DNA of 24,938 nucleotides from a virus, in the IMG/VR virus record IMGVR_UViG_3300025168_000626, positions 1 to 24,938 of that record, one strand, 5' to 3'. Under the pieces are notes generated by a model. It ran no database searches and was not told the DNA's origin. It worked only from the letters and a program-made list of their open reading frames with translations. Positions 9,001 to 14,221 of this stretch are shown here, piece by piece; position 1 is the stretch's first letter; every line of letters begins with the position of its first letter. Made by a program: the position numbers and the translations under genes.

Positions 9001-10604
9001 CTACTATCTGTTCCAACTTCACCCACAGCTTTAAAAGATAATGTGTAATCTATACCATCTGTTAAATCAAATTTATAATCTTCTTTTAATTGAAATTTTA
9101 TTTGGTCTGTAAAATTTGATAAACTTCCTGATAGCATAACCGAATCCAACATCGTGTCATTATCAAAGGAAGCAGTAGTTGTTGCTGTTGGGCCTGACAA
9201 ACCATTGGAACTACCCGATACTACCCAATATTTGTTTTTATCTCCTTCTGAAATAAAGTAACCTGTTCTTTCTCCGATTCCTACAGAAGCGTTATTGATT
9301 AAAAGTTCAGGTGATTCTAATGGAACTTCAGCTAATAATTTGAAATCATCAAAAGCGCCTTCAGCTCTCACATAAACTTTTGCTTTAAATACATCACCTG
9401 AGAAAGTTCTCATATCACCTAATCTAATATCAGCATAAGAAACTATATTTTGTAAACTATATGAAGCGCTTGGCTCTACTTCGTAAAATATTTGAGCATT
9501 TGCTTGTAAAGGCAATACTATGTATTCACCATCTCTATTTTGTTTTGTAAAAGGTGTACTTACAAATGCTGTTTGGCTATTTGCCAATTCTACAATAGAT
9601 GCTGTATAATGTGTTGGGAAGTTTTTATCTAATGTATCAGTTACTATTTGAAAAGAAACATCCCCCTCTCTCAATCCAACTTCTTCTAAAGCTGCTCCAT
9701 TATAAAGAGAAGAAGTAATATCAGAAAATAAAATCTCACCACCTATTTGTTTAGTATCAAATTTATGATCTCCACCTCTAATTGTAAAACTATATGGATA
9801 TTCAATAGGAGAGTTTCTTCTCTTTATTCTTTTAGATCTTTTAAATCTACTATCACCTCTCACACTTTGTTTTTTAGAAGATTGTTTGTTTAATTCTTTA
9901 AAGGCTTTATCACCCTTTTCATCACCTTTTGGTGGGCCTTCTCTTTTTACATCTCTTTTTTCTTTTATCCCAGCACCCTTTGCTAGAAGTTCATCTTCTC
10001 TACTTACAAATGGTCTAAATTCAAATCCTGATGCTGGCCTTCCTTCAATTTGAAATATGGATGATGATGCTATAGGCGAACCTGCTTCTCTTTCTAATGT
10101 ACCGAATCTTTGTTCTATAGCTCTTACTTGTGGGGAAGCATAAAATTTTATAGGTTGGATATTTATTTCTGCTGGGTTTATAATAACTTCACGAGTAAGT
10201 CTTATATTATATGCACCTTCAAACTCTTTCGGAACAGGTCTTACTGCACTAAATTGACCAGGACTTTCAGGTAAAAATTCTAATTCACCTACTATTATTA
10301 ATGTTGCAATTCCAGCTGCTGTATCGTCATATACTTCAACTGATATAGTTCTAGAAGTTCCTTCTAAATAATTTTGTACAGGTTCTGAATAAATGCTCTG
10401 GCCTTTAGAATCTACAAAATCAATTTGTAATTCTGTTCCCTCTTTAAGATAAGGAGAAACCTCTATAAGAAAAGAGCTCTTTCCTTGAGGTAAACTTTGC
10501 GGCATATCAGTAATGGTTATGAATCTAGAGGTTTCTCTATCATCTACCAACACATCTATATTTTCAAGTCCGAGTAATTTATTGAATCGTTTGACAGCAG
10601 CCAT
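1..10604 (-). CDS. Giant modular tail-fibre protein, 3' end outside window
   Basis: The frame is open from an ATG at 10604 to the left edge: at least 3534 codons with no stop and no terminus seen. AGGAA at 10611-10615 is a fitting ribosome binding site. From the N-terminus I see a beta-rich region with many SGS/SGSG turns, a Lys/Arg-rich segment (residues about 195-276), jelly-roll-like stretches (one begins GNKSFED, near nt 7330), and GGF repeats such as SGGKIGGFEI (nt about 8100-7450). A long array of GLTGGG and NEHIDHS modules follows (nt about 6250-2250), then GGW/AGW repeats such as GNIGGWGI to the window edge. GLTGGGTI..RT.NV and GG(W/F).I repeats are common in phage tail fibres and suggest a trimeric beta-structured shaft. 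Role inferred: host recognition or a long tail appendage. No enzyme motif or C-terminal chaperone is visible in the part present. It could instead be a tape-like or capsid-decorating protein, but its repeats favour a fibre. Confidence 0.85.
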   Translation of the reverse strand, partial: MAAVKRFNKLLGLENIDVLVDDRETSRFITITDMPQSLPQGKSSFLIEVSPYLKEGTELQIDFVDSKGQSIYSEPVQNYLEGTSRTISVEVYDDTAAGIATLIIVGELEFLPESPGQFSAVRPVPKEFEGAYNIRLTREVIINPAEINIQPIKFYASPQVRAIEQRFGTLEREAGSPIASSSIFQIEGRPASGFEFRPFVSREDELLAKGAGIKEKRDVKREGPPKGDEKGDKAFKELNKQSSKKQSVRGDSRFKRSKRIKRRNSPIEYPYSFTIRGGDHKFDTKQIGGEILFSDITSSLYNGAALEEVGLREGDVSFQIVTDTLDKNFPTHYTASIVELANSQTAFVSTPFTKQNRDGEYIVLPLQANAQIFYEVEPSASYSLQNIVSYADIRLGDMRTFSGDVFKAKVYVRAEGAFDDFKLLAEVPLESPELLINNASVGIGERTGYFISEGDKNKYWVVSGSSNGLSGPTATTTASFDNDTMLDSVMLSGSLSNFTDQIKFQLKEDYKFDLTDGIDYTLSFKAVGEVGTDSRALMLLYVSGSSMKQAIDLYSDEISNEKVKETSAYGKRMGSLEVTKDEDKVKDFKTVTHNFNSDLTGDATVQFRVISGKWNIADVSVRPSSDTGFSPSFIQFKQELPASLQHKRPETLEFLTEFYDINNNIADEIAFTTGSVFTGANIVISGNDNIQSGDMFLGGDTTGSGIHFGGVDSKLPETGKDGATGSGFIRSIGYQGFVSASAQSGSYGFMIYSGSVLPDSGEDYKGVGLELVGESGSLKFRTEPSLFEVIADSFFVGKTTTQFISGSSGNVEISSSNFHLTPEGDVTMSGIITAQGGNIGDFQIIDGQISGSNITLNADNSTIFKTDQGPGTDSGESNLALKDEYYIDFSPTGENPDNAYVKFGPNFTVDKDGILIASGATFIGTITASAGLIGGFTTDSHSFHSSNIFISGSPKTGGLPLDEYMFISTSKFNVKENGDVTGSSVLFSGGKIGGFEIDSTQINSSNDKLILKSTGEITGSQVLFSGGKIGGFNIESDKLINEEETVELSSITHGLNVKDNLGVERVSIKSGSFQTIGGGQQYIGNKSFEDQTIAAGRNVRSGSNITSWSFSTTDAVFVSLTDRSGYSGDDQAVSGDNTLDIVVPTGAVNYTGSNQYLLENIMTESFAAGDTISFSSVARYSSSFNKIGKDRALGPQYFRGEYSASGANGWIPFLPENEYTASNGYGEYFLGSGQYNSFGASAELPEAAVYIKLVLTGSINDDTGFTVEKPLFAGNKGTVNTGLGKKTFTKTVAGSATAENPETEITFDNFSVRSNTRKVELTPQGLLIYNSEDSFIKMTGAGIEIRGGSGVANFGTAINRESFTNDSQVAGTLGAPALQAYTADPEAIGTTASDGNVGEFAKGNHVHIIAGSTINSAIDGTTISNGVWNSSFGSDAGDDISGSFQSLTLTAGAGLTGGGTLAADRTFNVVGGTGITVNANDITTTDGEIVHDDLSGFVANEHIDHSSVSVVAGTGLTGGGTIAANRTLNVIGGDGITANANDIAITAAQTTIESIYKADLAIGEDSQTQIDFETVNEIHFDVNNTELLNLTGAIISGSAASTGSFGAVNVAGLSVPNLADFSASISDRLEDSVGDITGVTAGAGLTGGGNSGGVTLNVVGGTGITVNANDITTTDGEIVHDDLSGFVANEHIDHSSVSVVAGAGLTGGGTIAANRTINVVGGDGITANANDVAITAAQTTIESIYKADLVIGEDAQTKIDFETVNEIHFDVNNKELLNLTGDIVSGSAASTGSFGRIEASGISDVLAAAIVAEIDDDEIPIAKLAEDAVTITAGDGLKTGGSVTLGGSVTLNVDVSDFVGDGLQDLGSENIGVDVSDFAGTGLKDEGSENLAVDFSDSTLASNISGSFTAVSSSLATRVTTEEGNVDTLQGRTLTAGAGLTGGGTLASDRTFNVVGGTGITANANDIATNDSEIVHDDLSGFVANEHIDHSSVSVTAGAGLTGGGTIAANRTINVVGGDGITANANDIAITAAQTTIESIYKADLVVGEDAQTKIDFETVNEIHFDVNNKELLNLTGDIVSGSAASTGSFGRIEASGISDGLAAAIVAEIDDDEIPIAKLAEDAVTVTAGTGLTGGGAVTLGGSITVNAIAGNFVDVQANQIDVDLSEAGEETLANGDYVLFLDGGATGTLKKEAFADVATLLAGAGMTATNSVLNVIAGTGISVGANEVTTDDSAIVHDNLSGFVSNEHIDHSSVSVIAGAGLTGGGTIAANRTINVVGGTGITANANEITTTDGEIVHDNLSGFVANEHIDHSGVTLTAGTGLSGGGTIAASRTFNVDFSDSTLASNVTGSSTALSSSLASRVTTEEGNVDTLQGRTLTAGAGLTGGGTLASDRTFNVVGGTGITANANDIATNDSEIVHDDLSGFVANEHIDHSSVSVTAGAGLTGGGTIAANRTINVVGGDGITANANDIAITAAQTTIESIYKADLVIGEDSQTQIDFETVNEIHFDVNNKELLNLTGDIISGSAASTGSFGRLEASGISDELAAAIVAEIDNDEIPISRLAEDAVTVTAGTGLTGGGSVTLGGSITVNAIAGNFVDVQANQIDVDLSEAGEETLANGDYVLFLDGGATGTLKKEAFADVATLLAGAGMTATNSVLNVIGGTGITVGANEITTTDGEIVHDDLSGFVSNEHIDHSSVSVVAGAGLTGGGTIAANRTINVVGGTGITANANEITTTDGEIVHDNLSGFVANEHIDHSAVSVISGDGLTGGGTIAANRTLAVGAGTGIDVAADAISVDVSDFMTNGSNNRVVTATGTDAMNAEANLTFDGSTLAVTGDVTFADTKTLGTSTFISGITGDGFRIQDNASNGTLLEVDNIVVRNTLRTHIFQKDIVKATNGILFVSDSGVVSGSSQSGGTVTFDNTKSATFSNDDILLFKDANDAGNINAVQFQINGSKSTSGDFDTYNVNNVIGDLDNINVGSTAARINGGTVAIDASSPNSPFIDVNSNSGSAVVRLGNLAGITSPRFGSLDKDGDSGDNSNFGLWASGSVYLEGAINAKTGNIGGWGIGATAISSSGDTITIDAGTERITITDGTNDRIYLGEVDGGTTYGMKIFADGGGTADSDLLVELGEGQNMIAGWDLIPGTIKSDNANGSVALSAFSQSLAIWTGSIDHAQPKLVLGKLPIHDGTVENPYGFAVFSGTGVVTSSINAESASVLITANKARLAGWELIPGRLSSGTVADINGNNASIALGTGATTATGTPTDGLFFVSASTNPVFYVGAHFSYVDDVLKAGGWEIGNNVISSSAGQDIDGIIIDSEAQVITVHGAVGKDSFSPGTATRDNVKVAFGQISSGIYGIKGFKDNGNTLFELSETQNIIAGWTINNTALQNGSNIKLDASDKAISINDATFGNTGIQLEYNSGTPRFFAGASGNHIKYDGSKLIVASDNFDIDASGNVSMSGNVTAAGGDIGGFTIKSGSIESTSVASGIGISATQASMSLANKVKIAGGTDSFIAGGAHFEDPFQSFDN
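2252..3589 (-). repeat. 1338-base tandem repeat, copy 1 (tail fibre)
   Basis: This segment matches the next 1338 bases (3590-4927) in register. Anchors at 2503/3841, 2641/3979, 2953/4291 and 3481/4819 all differ by exactly 1338, which is 446 codons. Over 2341-2400 against 3679-3738 I count 53 of 60 identical bases, and all seven differences are synonymous. Boundaries are placed where similarity fades and are accurate to about 10-20 bases. It encodes three NEHIDHS modules, a VDVQANQIDVDLSEAG segment and an IESIYKADL segment. Confidence 0.88.
3590..4927 (-). repeat. 1338-base tandem repeat, copy 2 (tail fibre)
   Basis: This is the second unit of the in-frame duplication and directly abuts copy 1. 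Protein order is the same as in copy 1, with near-identical residues but many changed third codon positions. Being a multiple of three, the duplication keeps the reading frame. Confidence 0.88.
5050..5640 (-). repeat. Shortened third copy of the tail-fibre repeat
   Basis: This stretch matches copy 2 at an offset of 888 bases (anchors 4174/5062, 4291/5179, 4630/5518). The difference from 1338 is 450 bases, or 150 codons, so this copy lacks one block but stays in frame. It carries the IESIYKADL segment and one NEHIDHS module. Confidence 0.8.
5790..6250 (-). repeat. Fourth, further diverged copy of the tail-fibre repeat
   Basis: This stretch matches the third copy at an offset of 567 bases (anchors 5236/5803, 5344/5911, 5518/6085), equal to 189 codons. 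It holds the array's N-terminal-most IESIYKADL segment and NEHIDHS module. Eight NEHIDHS modules occur in total, near nt 2325, 2509, 3294, 3660, 3845, 4633, 5519 and 6088. Confidence 0.78.
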
Positions 10605-10693
10605 TAAAAATTCCTATTTATTGGTTGTTAATAAATATCATTATTTAAAAATTTTAATATTTATTATATACACAAAGTATGGAGAATATCGGT
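10605..10693. promoter_or_regulatory. Divergent intergenic region with perfect inverted repeat
   Basis: This very AT-rich 89-base gap separates the fibre gene (minus) from the small ribbon-helix-helix gene (plus), so it should hold both promoters. Perfect inverted arms TAATAAATAT (10629-10638) and ATATTTATTA (10657-10666) flank an 18-base spacer, a possible operator. I cannot place -35/-10 boxes with confidence because almost any window here resembles a -10 box. Confidence 0.45.
10681..10685 (+). promoter_or_regulatory. Ribosome binding site deciding the start at 10694
   Basis: GGAGA lies nine bases before the ATG at 10694 (counted from the GGAG core). It overlaps the upstream in-frame ATG at 10679, so it supports the downstream start and a 57-residue protein. 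Confidence 0.7.
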
Positions 10694-10867
10694 ATGAAAA
10701 AGAAATATTCATTTACTATAGAAGAGAACCTAATGGAATGGTTTAGACTGCATGTTAAGGAAGAAAGCACTACGATGAGCGCTGTCCTGAATCAATACGT
10801 GCTTAGTTTAAAGAGAGGTCATAGTAAACCTAAAAATATACTATACCCTAATCAAATAAAACGTTAG
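10694..10867 (+). CDS. Small ribbon-helix-helix-like protein, possible regulator
   Basis: A 57-residue protein and the only gene on the plus strand. The start at 10694 is preferred over the ATG at 10679 because of the GGAGA site. The layout fits the Arc/CopG/MetJ ribbon-helix-helix fold: a short strand KKYSFTIE (residues 3-10), a helix ENLMEWFRLHVKEE (11-24), a turn STTMS, and a second helix AVLNQYVLSLK (30-40), followed by a basic tail. Such proteins act as DNA-binding dimers of dimers on inverted repeats. The gene is divergent from the giant fibre and convergent with the SbcDC-like gene; its last 20 bases overlap that gene's 3' end. A role in controlling the fibre promoter or itself is inferred from position and the adjacent dyad. 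The fold call rests on pattern only. Confidence 0.6.
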   Translation: MKKKYSFTIEENLMEWFRLHVKEESTTMSAVLNQYVLSLKRGHSKPKNILYPNQIKR

Positions 10868-13800
10868 AAAACTTATCCTCTTTCTTTATTTCCAATAAAG
10901 TATCTACAGCATCTCTCATAGAATCTATATGTGAAACAATCATTGTAAATTGAAACTGAGTTTTAAGATACTGAAATAGATTATAAACAGAGTTTAGATT
11001 ATCAGAATCCATAGTTCCCCAACCTTCATCGATTGCTAAGAAGTTAGCTGCTGGTAGATTAGATACATTTATCAATCCTACACGCATAGCTAATGAGGAT
11101 ATAAATCTTTCCATTCCACTACTCAACTCAAGAGGCCAAACATTATCATTGTCGTATGCAATATGACAATTAATGTTCTTGCCATCCATCTCTAATATCA
11201 TAGAGAAGTCCACTATTTGAGCTAGTATATCATTGACAGCACCTTCAATAGTTGGAAGAGCTTTAGAAATAAGTTCATAAGGTATACCATCACGTTTGAT
11301 AGCATCTAAGTAATACTGATATGCTGCGTATTTACCTTCTAACTGTTCTACCTTTTTAATATTATCTAATATAGTTTTACGATTGGTTTCTAATACTTTA
11401 ACTTCACCATTTACAGATTGTAGTTTAGTATCTAAATGTTCTATTTCTATTTCTAAATTATCAGATTTATTTTGTGCTAAATCTATATCATTTAGTAAAC
11501 CTTTATTGTAAATAATATCTTTTTCTTGTTCGTGATACAGATTAATTTTATCTTCTATAATAGCTAATTGGCTTATTAGATTTTTTCTTTTTTCTGTATT
11601 TAGTTTTTTCTCACTATCCAATTTACTTATGTTAGAAGTAAGTAAACTCAAGCTTTGTATAGAACCATCCATCTGTTCTTTGTGTGCAGTAATATGAGAT
11701 AATCCATTTATGATACTTTCTAAAGTATCAGATTGTTTTACAAAAGTATCAGCTAACATTTTATCATCGTTTAGTTTTTTCTTTGTTTCCATAGCATCTA
11801 ATGTAAAAGGATTTTTCATACAAAAATCACAATCAGGATCGTACTCTAAATTACCAAGCTTATCAATTTTGTCTAATTTGTTTTTGACTTCTATTTTTAA
11901 TTTATCAATCTCAATTTGATTATTGTTTTTTTCTAATTTATATTGTTCTAATTGAGCAAATTTTTTATCTATTTTATTTTCTTTGTATATCTTTATTTTC
12001 TCATTTAGTTCAGTTTCTTCTACAGAATATCGTTGAGCTGATGTAACAATCTCACCAACTCTATCATCAACTTTATTTAATGTTTCTGTTAATATAATTT
12101 TACGTTCTTCTAATTCGGATATATCTAAAGCAGAATTATCAACTTTTTTAAGTTTTTTAGTAGTACTAATAATCTTCTTATCTTCACGTTTTTTATTAGC
12201 AATCATTTCTTTTTTAGAAGAAGTCAGCTCTCTTGATTCTTTTCTAAAATGAATTAGACTTTCTTTTATATCAGCTAAGTCTGTATCATAGTTATTGTTT
12301 TTAAAAGATTTAAGAAGAGAAGATACATCATAGATTTCATCACTAGCCAATTTCCAAAGTTCATCAAATACACCAATACCCATAAATTGTGCAAGTAAGT
12401 CTTTTCTTTCTTTTTGTGTCTTATCGATAAAAACAGTAGAGTTAGTCTGTAGAGAAAGTGCTGTCATTACAAAGTCATCATAAGTACCAATTAACCTACG
12501 AATATTTACATCTGTAGTTCTTCTTTGGTCACCATTCATAGAAAGTTTTTCATTAGCATCATCATAAGTATAAAACTCTACGTTTACTTTAACATGACCA
12601 TTTGATTGTTTTTTAGCATCTCTTTCTATAAAGTATTCCACACCCTCAACTTCTAAAGTAGCTTTACACTTAAACCAATCTTTCTTATTGTTAAGAACAT
12701 TAATTGCTTTATAAGCTCTTGAAGATCTATCAAATAAACAGAATGAAAGAGCATCTAATAAGGAAGATTTACCTTGAGCATTTGGTGCAAACAATCCAAC
12801 AATACCATTCAGTTTTGTGAAGTCTACAACATTACCTTCACCATAAGAAAACATATTATCAAACTCTAATTTTTTAACTCGCCAGTTTACACCTCTATTT
12901 ACATTATCTTCGGGCAATCTACCATTCAACTCTTCGTTTATCTTTTTAATATCTATTAAGGTTTCATCATCTATAAAGTGATTTGATTTTAGATATTCTT
13001 CTATTAAGTTATATTGATAATCAGTTTCCCTTACATTTCCAACTGCTATGTGTTGTCCTCTTACTTTTTCAGTAGAATATATAGAATCAGTTTTAGTAAC
13101 TGTTACTTCTTTAATTCCATATTTACTATGAATTAAGCTCATAGCTTTTTTTAATTCTGATGGTTTTGTGTTGGAAACCCTAACTCTTAGTCTAGCCTTT
13201 TGAGGTATGTCTGGACAATCAGGTACTTTACCACCATCTATGTTTATAGTATAATAGCCGTAGTCATTTGGTATTTCTATGTACTCAGATTTTCTCTTAG
13301 GAACATCCCACAATAAATAACCATGACTTAATCCTTCTCCGTGATTCTGTTGTACCAATGAACCACAATAAGAAATGGTTTCTTCTTTATTGAGATGCTG
13401 TCTTTTGTGGATGTCACCAAGCAATCCCAAATCATAACCTTTAAATTTAGCAATCTTTACATCCGATGGAAGAAAGAATCCTAAATCCGTTTCTGACTTA
13501 TCTACTGTTCCGTGAAAGAGAACTATCTTTGTTTCACCATCAAAATCCTTAGCCTCAATATAGTCATCTTCTTTTTCCCATACATCCCATACAACAAATT
13601 TTACATCAGCACATTTGTATACACCACTATCTTTTAGGTAATGTAAATCTGAATGCTTTAGGTTGTTTACAATAGGAGAAAGAACATCCATCCTCGATCT
13701 ATTATTTAAGTTACAGTCGTGATTGCCGGCAATTATAATTGTTGGGCAGATGTCTGCAAGATTCTTAAATAAGCGAGAGAGTTCATCAACTAATTCAGGT

Positions 13801-14003
13801 GACATTTCGGTTTTTGAGTGTGCTATATCACCACCGATATAGACTACGGCATTATCTTTATGTTTTTTTACCTGTTCGTAAGTGCGTTCAAATACTTCTT
13901 CGTATTCTTTATGTCTTTTTAGATTACGAATCTGTATATCTGAAATATGGTGTATGTGCTTTAATTTACGAAATGGTACTTTTACAACATTTTCTTTAAT
14001 CAA
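10848..14003 (-). CDS. Fused SbcD-SbcC (gp47-gp46-like) nuclease/ATPase
   Basis: One uninterrupted 1051-residue frame joins two proteins that are separate in E. coli (SbcD, SbcC) and T4 (gp47, gp46). Residues about 15-370 form a calcineurin-like phosphoesterase: SDIQ (21-24), GGDIAH (57-62), AGNHD (92-96), LFHG (162-165) and LLGDIH (194-199). Residues about 373-1051 form a Rad50-type ATPase: Walker A APNAQGKSS (406-414), long Lys/Glu-rich coiled coils, a zinc hook CDFC (725-728), signature LSSGMERF (960-967), Walker B NFLAIDEG (987-994) and switch His in IVSHID (1022-1027). The family processes DNA ends and drives recombination-dependent replication. The start is TTG: the frame has a stop two codons upstream, no in-frame ATG precedes the nuclease motifs, and AAAGGAT is well placed. 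No in-frame ATG lies near the domain junction. Q24 and D197 stand where E. coli- and T4-type enzymes have His. Confidence 0.9.
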   Translation of the reverse strand: MIKENVVKVPFRKLKHIHHISDIQIRNLKRHKEYEEVFERTYEQVKKHKDNAVVYIGGDIAHSKTEMSPELVDELSRLFKNLADICPTIIIAGNHDCNLNNRSRMDVLSPIVNNLKHSDLHYLKDSGVYKCADVKFVVWDVWEKEDDYIEAKDFDGETKIVLFHGTVDKSETDLGFFLPSDVKIAKFKGYDLGLLGDIHKRQHLNKEETISYCGSLVQQNHGEGLSHGYLLWDVPKRKSEYIEIPNDYGYYTINIDGGKVPDCPDIPQKARLRVRVSNTKPSELKKAMSLIHSKYGIKEVTVTKTDSIYSTEKVRGQHIAVGNVRETDYQYNLIEEYLKSNHFIDDETLIDIKKINEELNGRLPEDNVNRGVNWRVKKLEFDNMFSYGEGNVVDFTKLNGIVGLFAPNAQGKSSLLDALSFCLFDRSSRAYKAINVLNNKKDWFKCKATLEVEGVEYFIERDAKKQSNGHVKVNVEFYTYDDANEKLSMNGDQRRTTDVNIRRLIGTYDDFVMTALSLQTNSTVFIDKTQKERKDLLAQFMGIGVFDELWKLASDEIYDVSSLLKSFKNNNYDTDLADIKESLIHFRKESRELTSSKKEMIANKKREDKKIISTTKKLKKVDNSALDISELEERKIILTETLNKVDDRVGEIVTSAQRYSVEETELNEKIKIYKENKIDKKFAQLEQYKLEKNNNQIEIDKLKIEVKNKLDKIDKLGNLEYDPDCDFCMKNPFTLDAMETKKKLNDDKMLADTFVKQSDTLESIINGLSHITAHKEQMDGSIQSLSLLTSNISKLDSEKKLNTEKRKNLISQLAIIEDKINLYHEQEKDIIYNKGLLNDIDLAQNKSDNLEIEIEHLDTKLQSVNGEVKVLETNRKTILDNIKKVEQLEGKYAAYQYYLDAIKRDGIPYELISKALPTIEGAVNDILAQIVDFSMILEMDGKNINCHIAYDNDNVWPLELSSGMERFISSLAMRVGLINVSNLPAANFLAIDEGWGTMDSDNLNSVYNLFQYLKTQFQFTMIVSHIDSMRDAVDTLLEIKKEDKFSNVLFD

Positions 14004-14221
14004 GTATTATCCTTTATGAATTTTTTGACTTCATTAATTTTATCATTTGGTACTATAATATCCCAAGAAGTTTCTTCGGAGAGACTTCCACTTTCATAAT
14101 AAATAGTAGTTAAATCTTCCAAATCAAATTTTATTTTTACCCTTTCTAATAGCTCGATGTCTGTAAAATGAACTTTCCATTCTTCGTCATTAAATTTCCA
14201 TATATTTTCGTTTTTTGCCAT
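14000..14221 (-). CDS. Small acidic protein of unknown function
   Basis: I do not recognise this 73-residue protein. It is rich in Glu, Asp and Lys, has no membrane segment or signal peptide, and looks like a small alpha/beta domain (central segment TTIYYESGS, C-terminal helix NDKINEVKKFIKD). The ATG at 14221 follows GAGGAT at a good distance. It begins inside the primase gene (32-base overlap), and its stop overlaps the next gene's start in TTGA. It is therefore probably translated together with the primase and the SbcDC-like protein, which hints at a helper role in DNA replication or recombination. Confidence 0.7.
   Translation of the reverse strand: MAKNENIWKFNDEEWKVHFTDIELLERVKIKFDLEDLTTIYYESGSLSEETSWDIIVPNDKINEVKKFIKDNT
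14009..14015 (-). promoter_or_regulatory. Ribosome binding site for the TTG-started SbcDC gene
   Basis: On the minus strand this reads AAAGGAT, with six bases between AGGA plus its following T and the TTG at 14003-14001. It lies inside the last codons of the 73-residue gene. It supports the unusual TTG start, since the only other in-frame possibility upstream is cut off by a TAA. Confidence 0.6.

Noticed and set aside
10513-10746. Plus-strand frame of 77 codons overlapping the fibre start
   Set aside because: It crosses the fibre N-terminus in antisense and the AT-rich promoter region, and overlaps the better supported ribbon-helix-helix gene.
12880-12900. Internal start giving a separate SbcC-like protein
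   Set aside because: An AGAGG occurs near the junction, but no in-frame ATG, GTG or TTG follows at a useful distance before the ATPase strand begins; the first in-frame Met is inside the domain.
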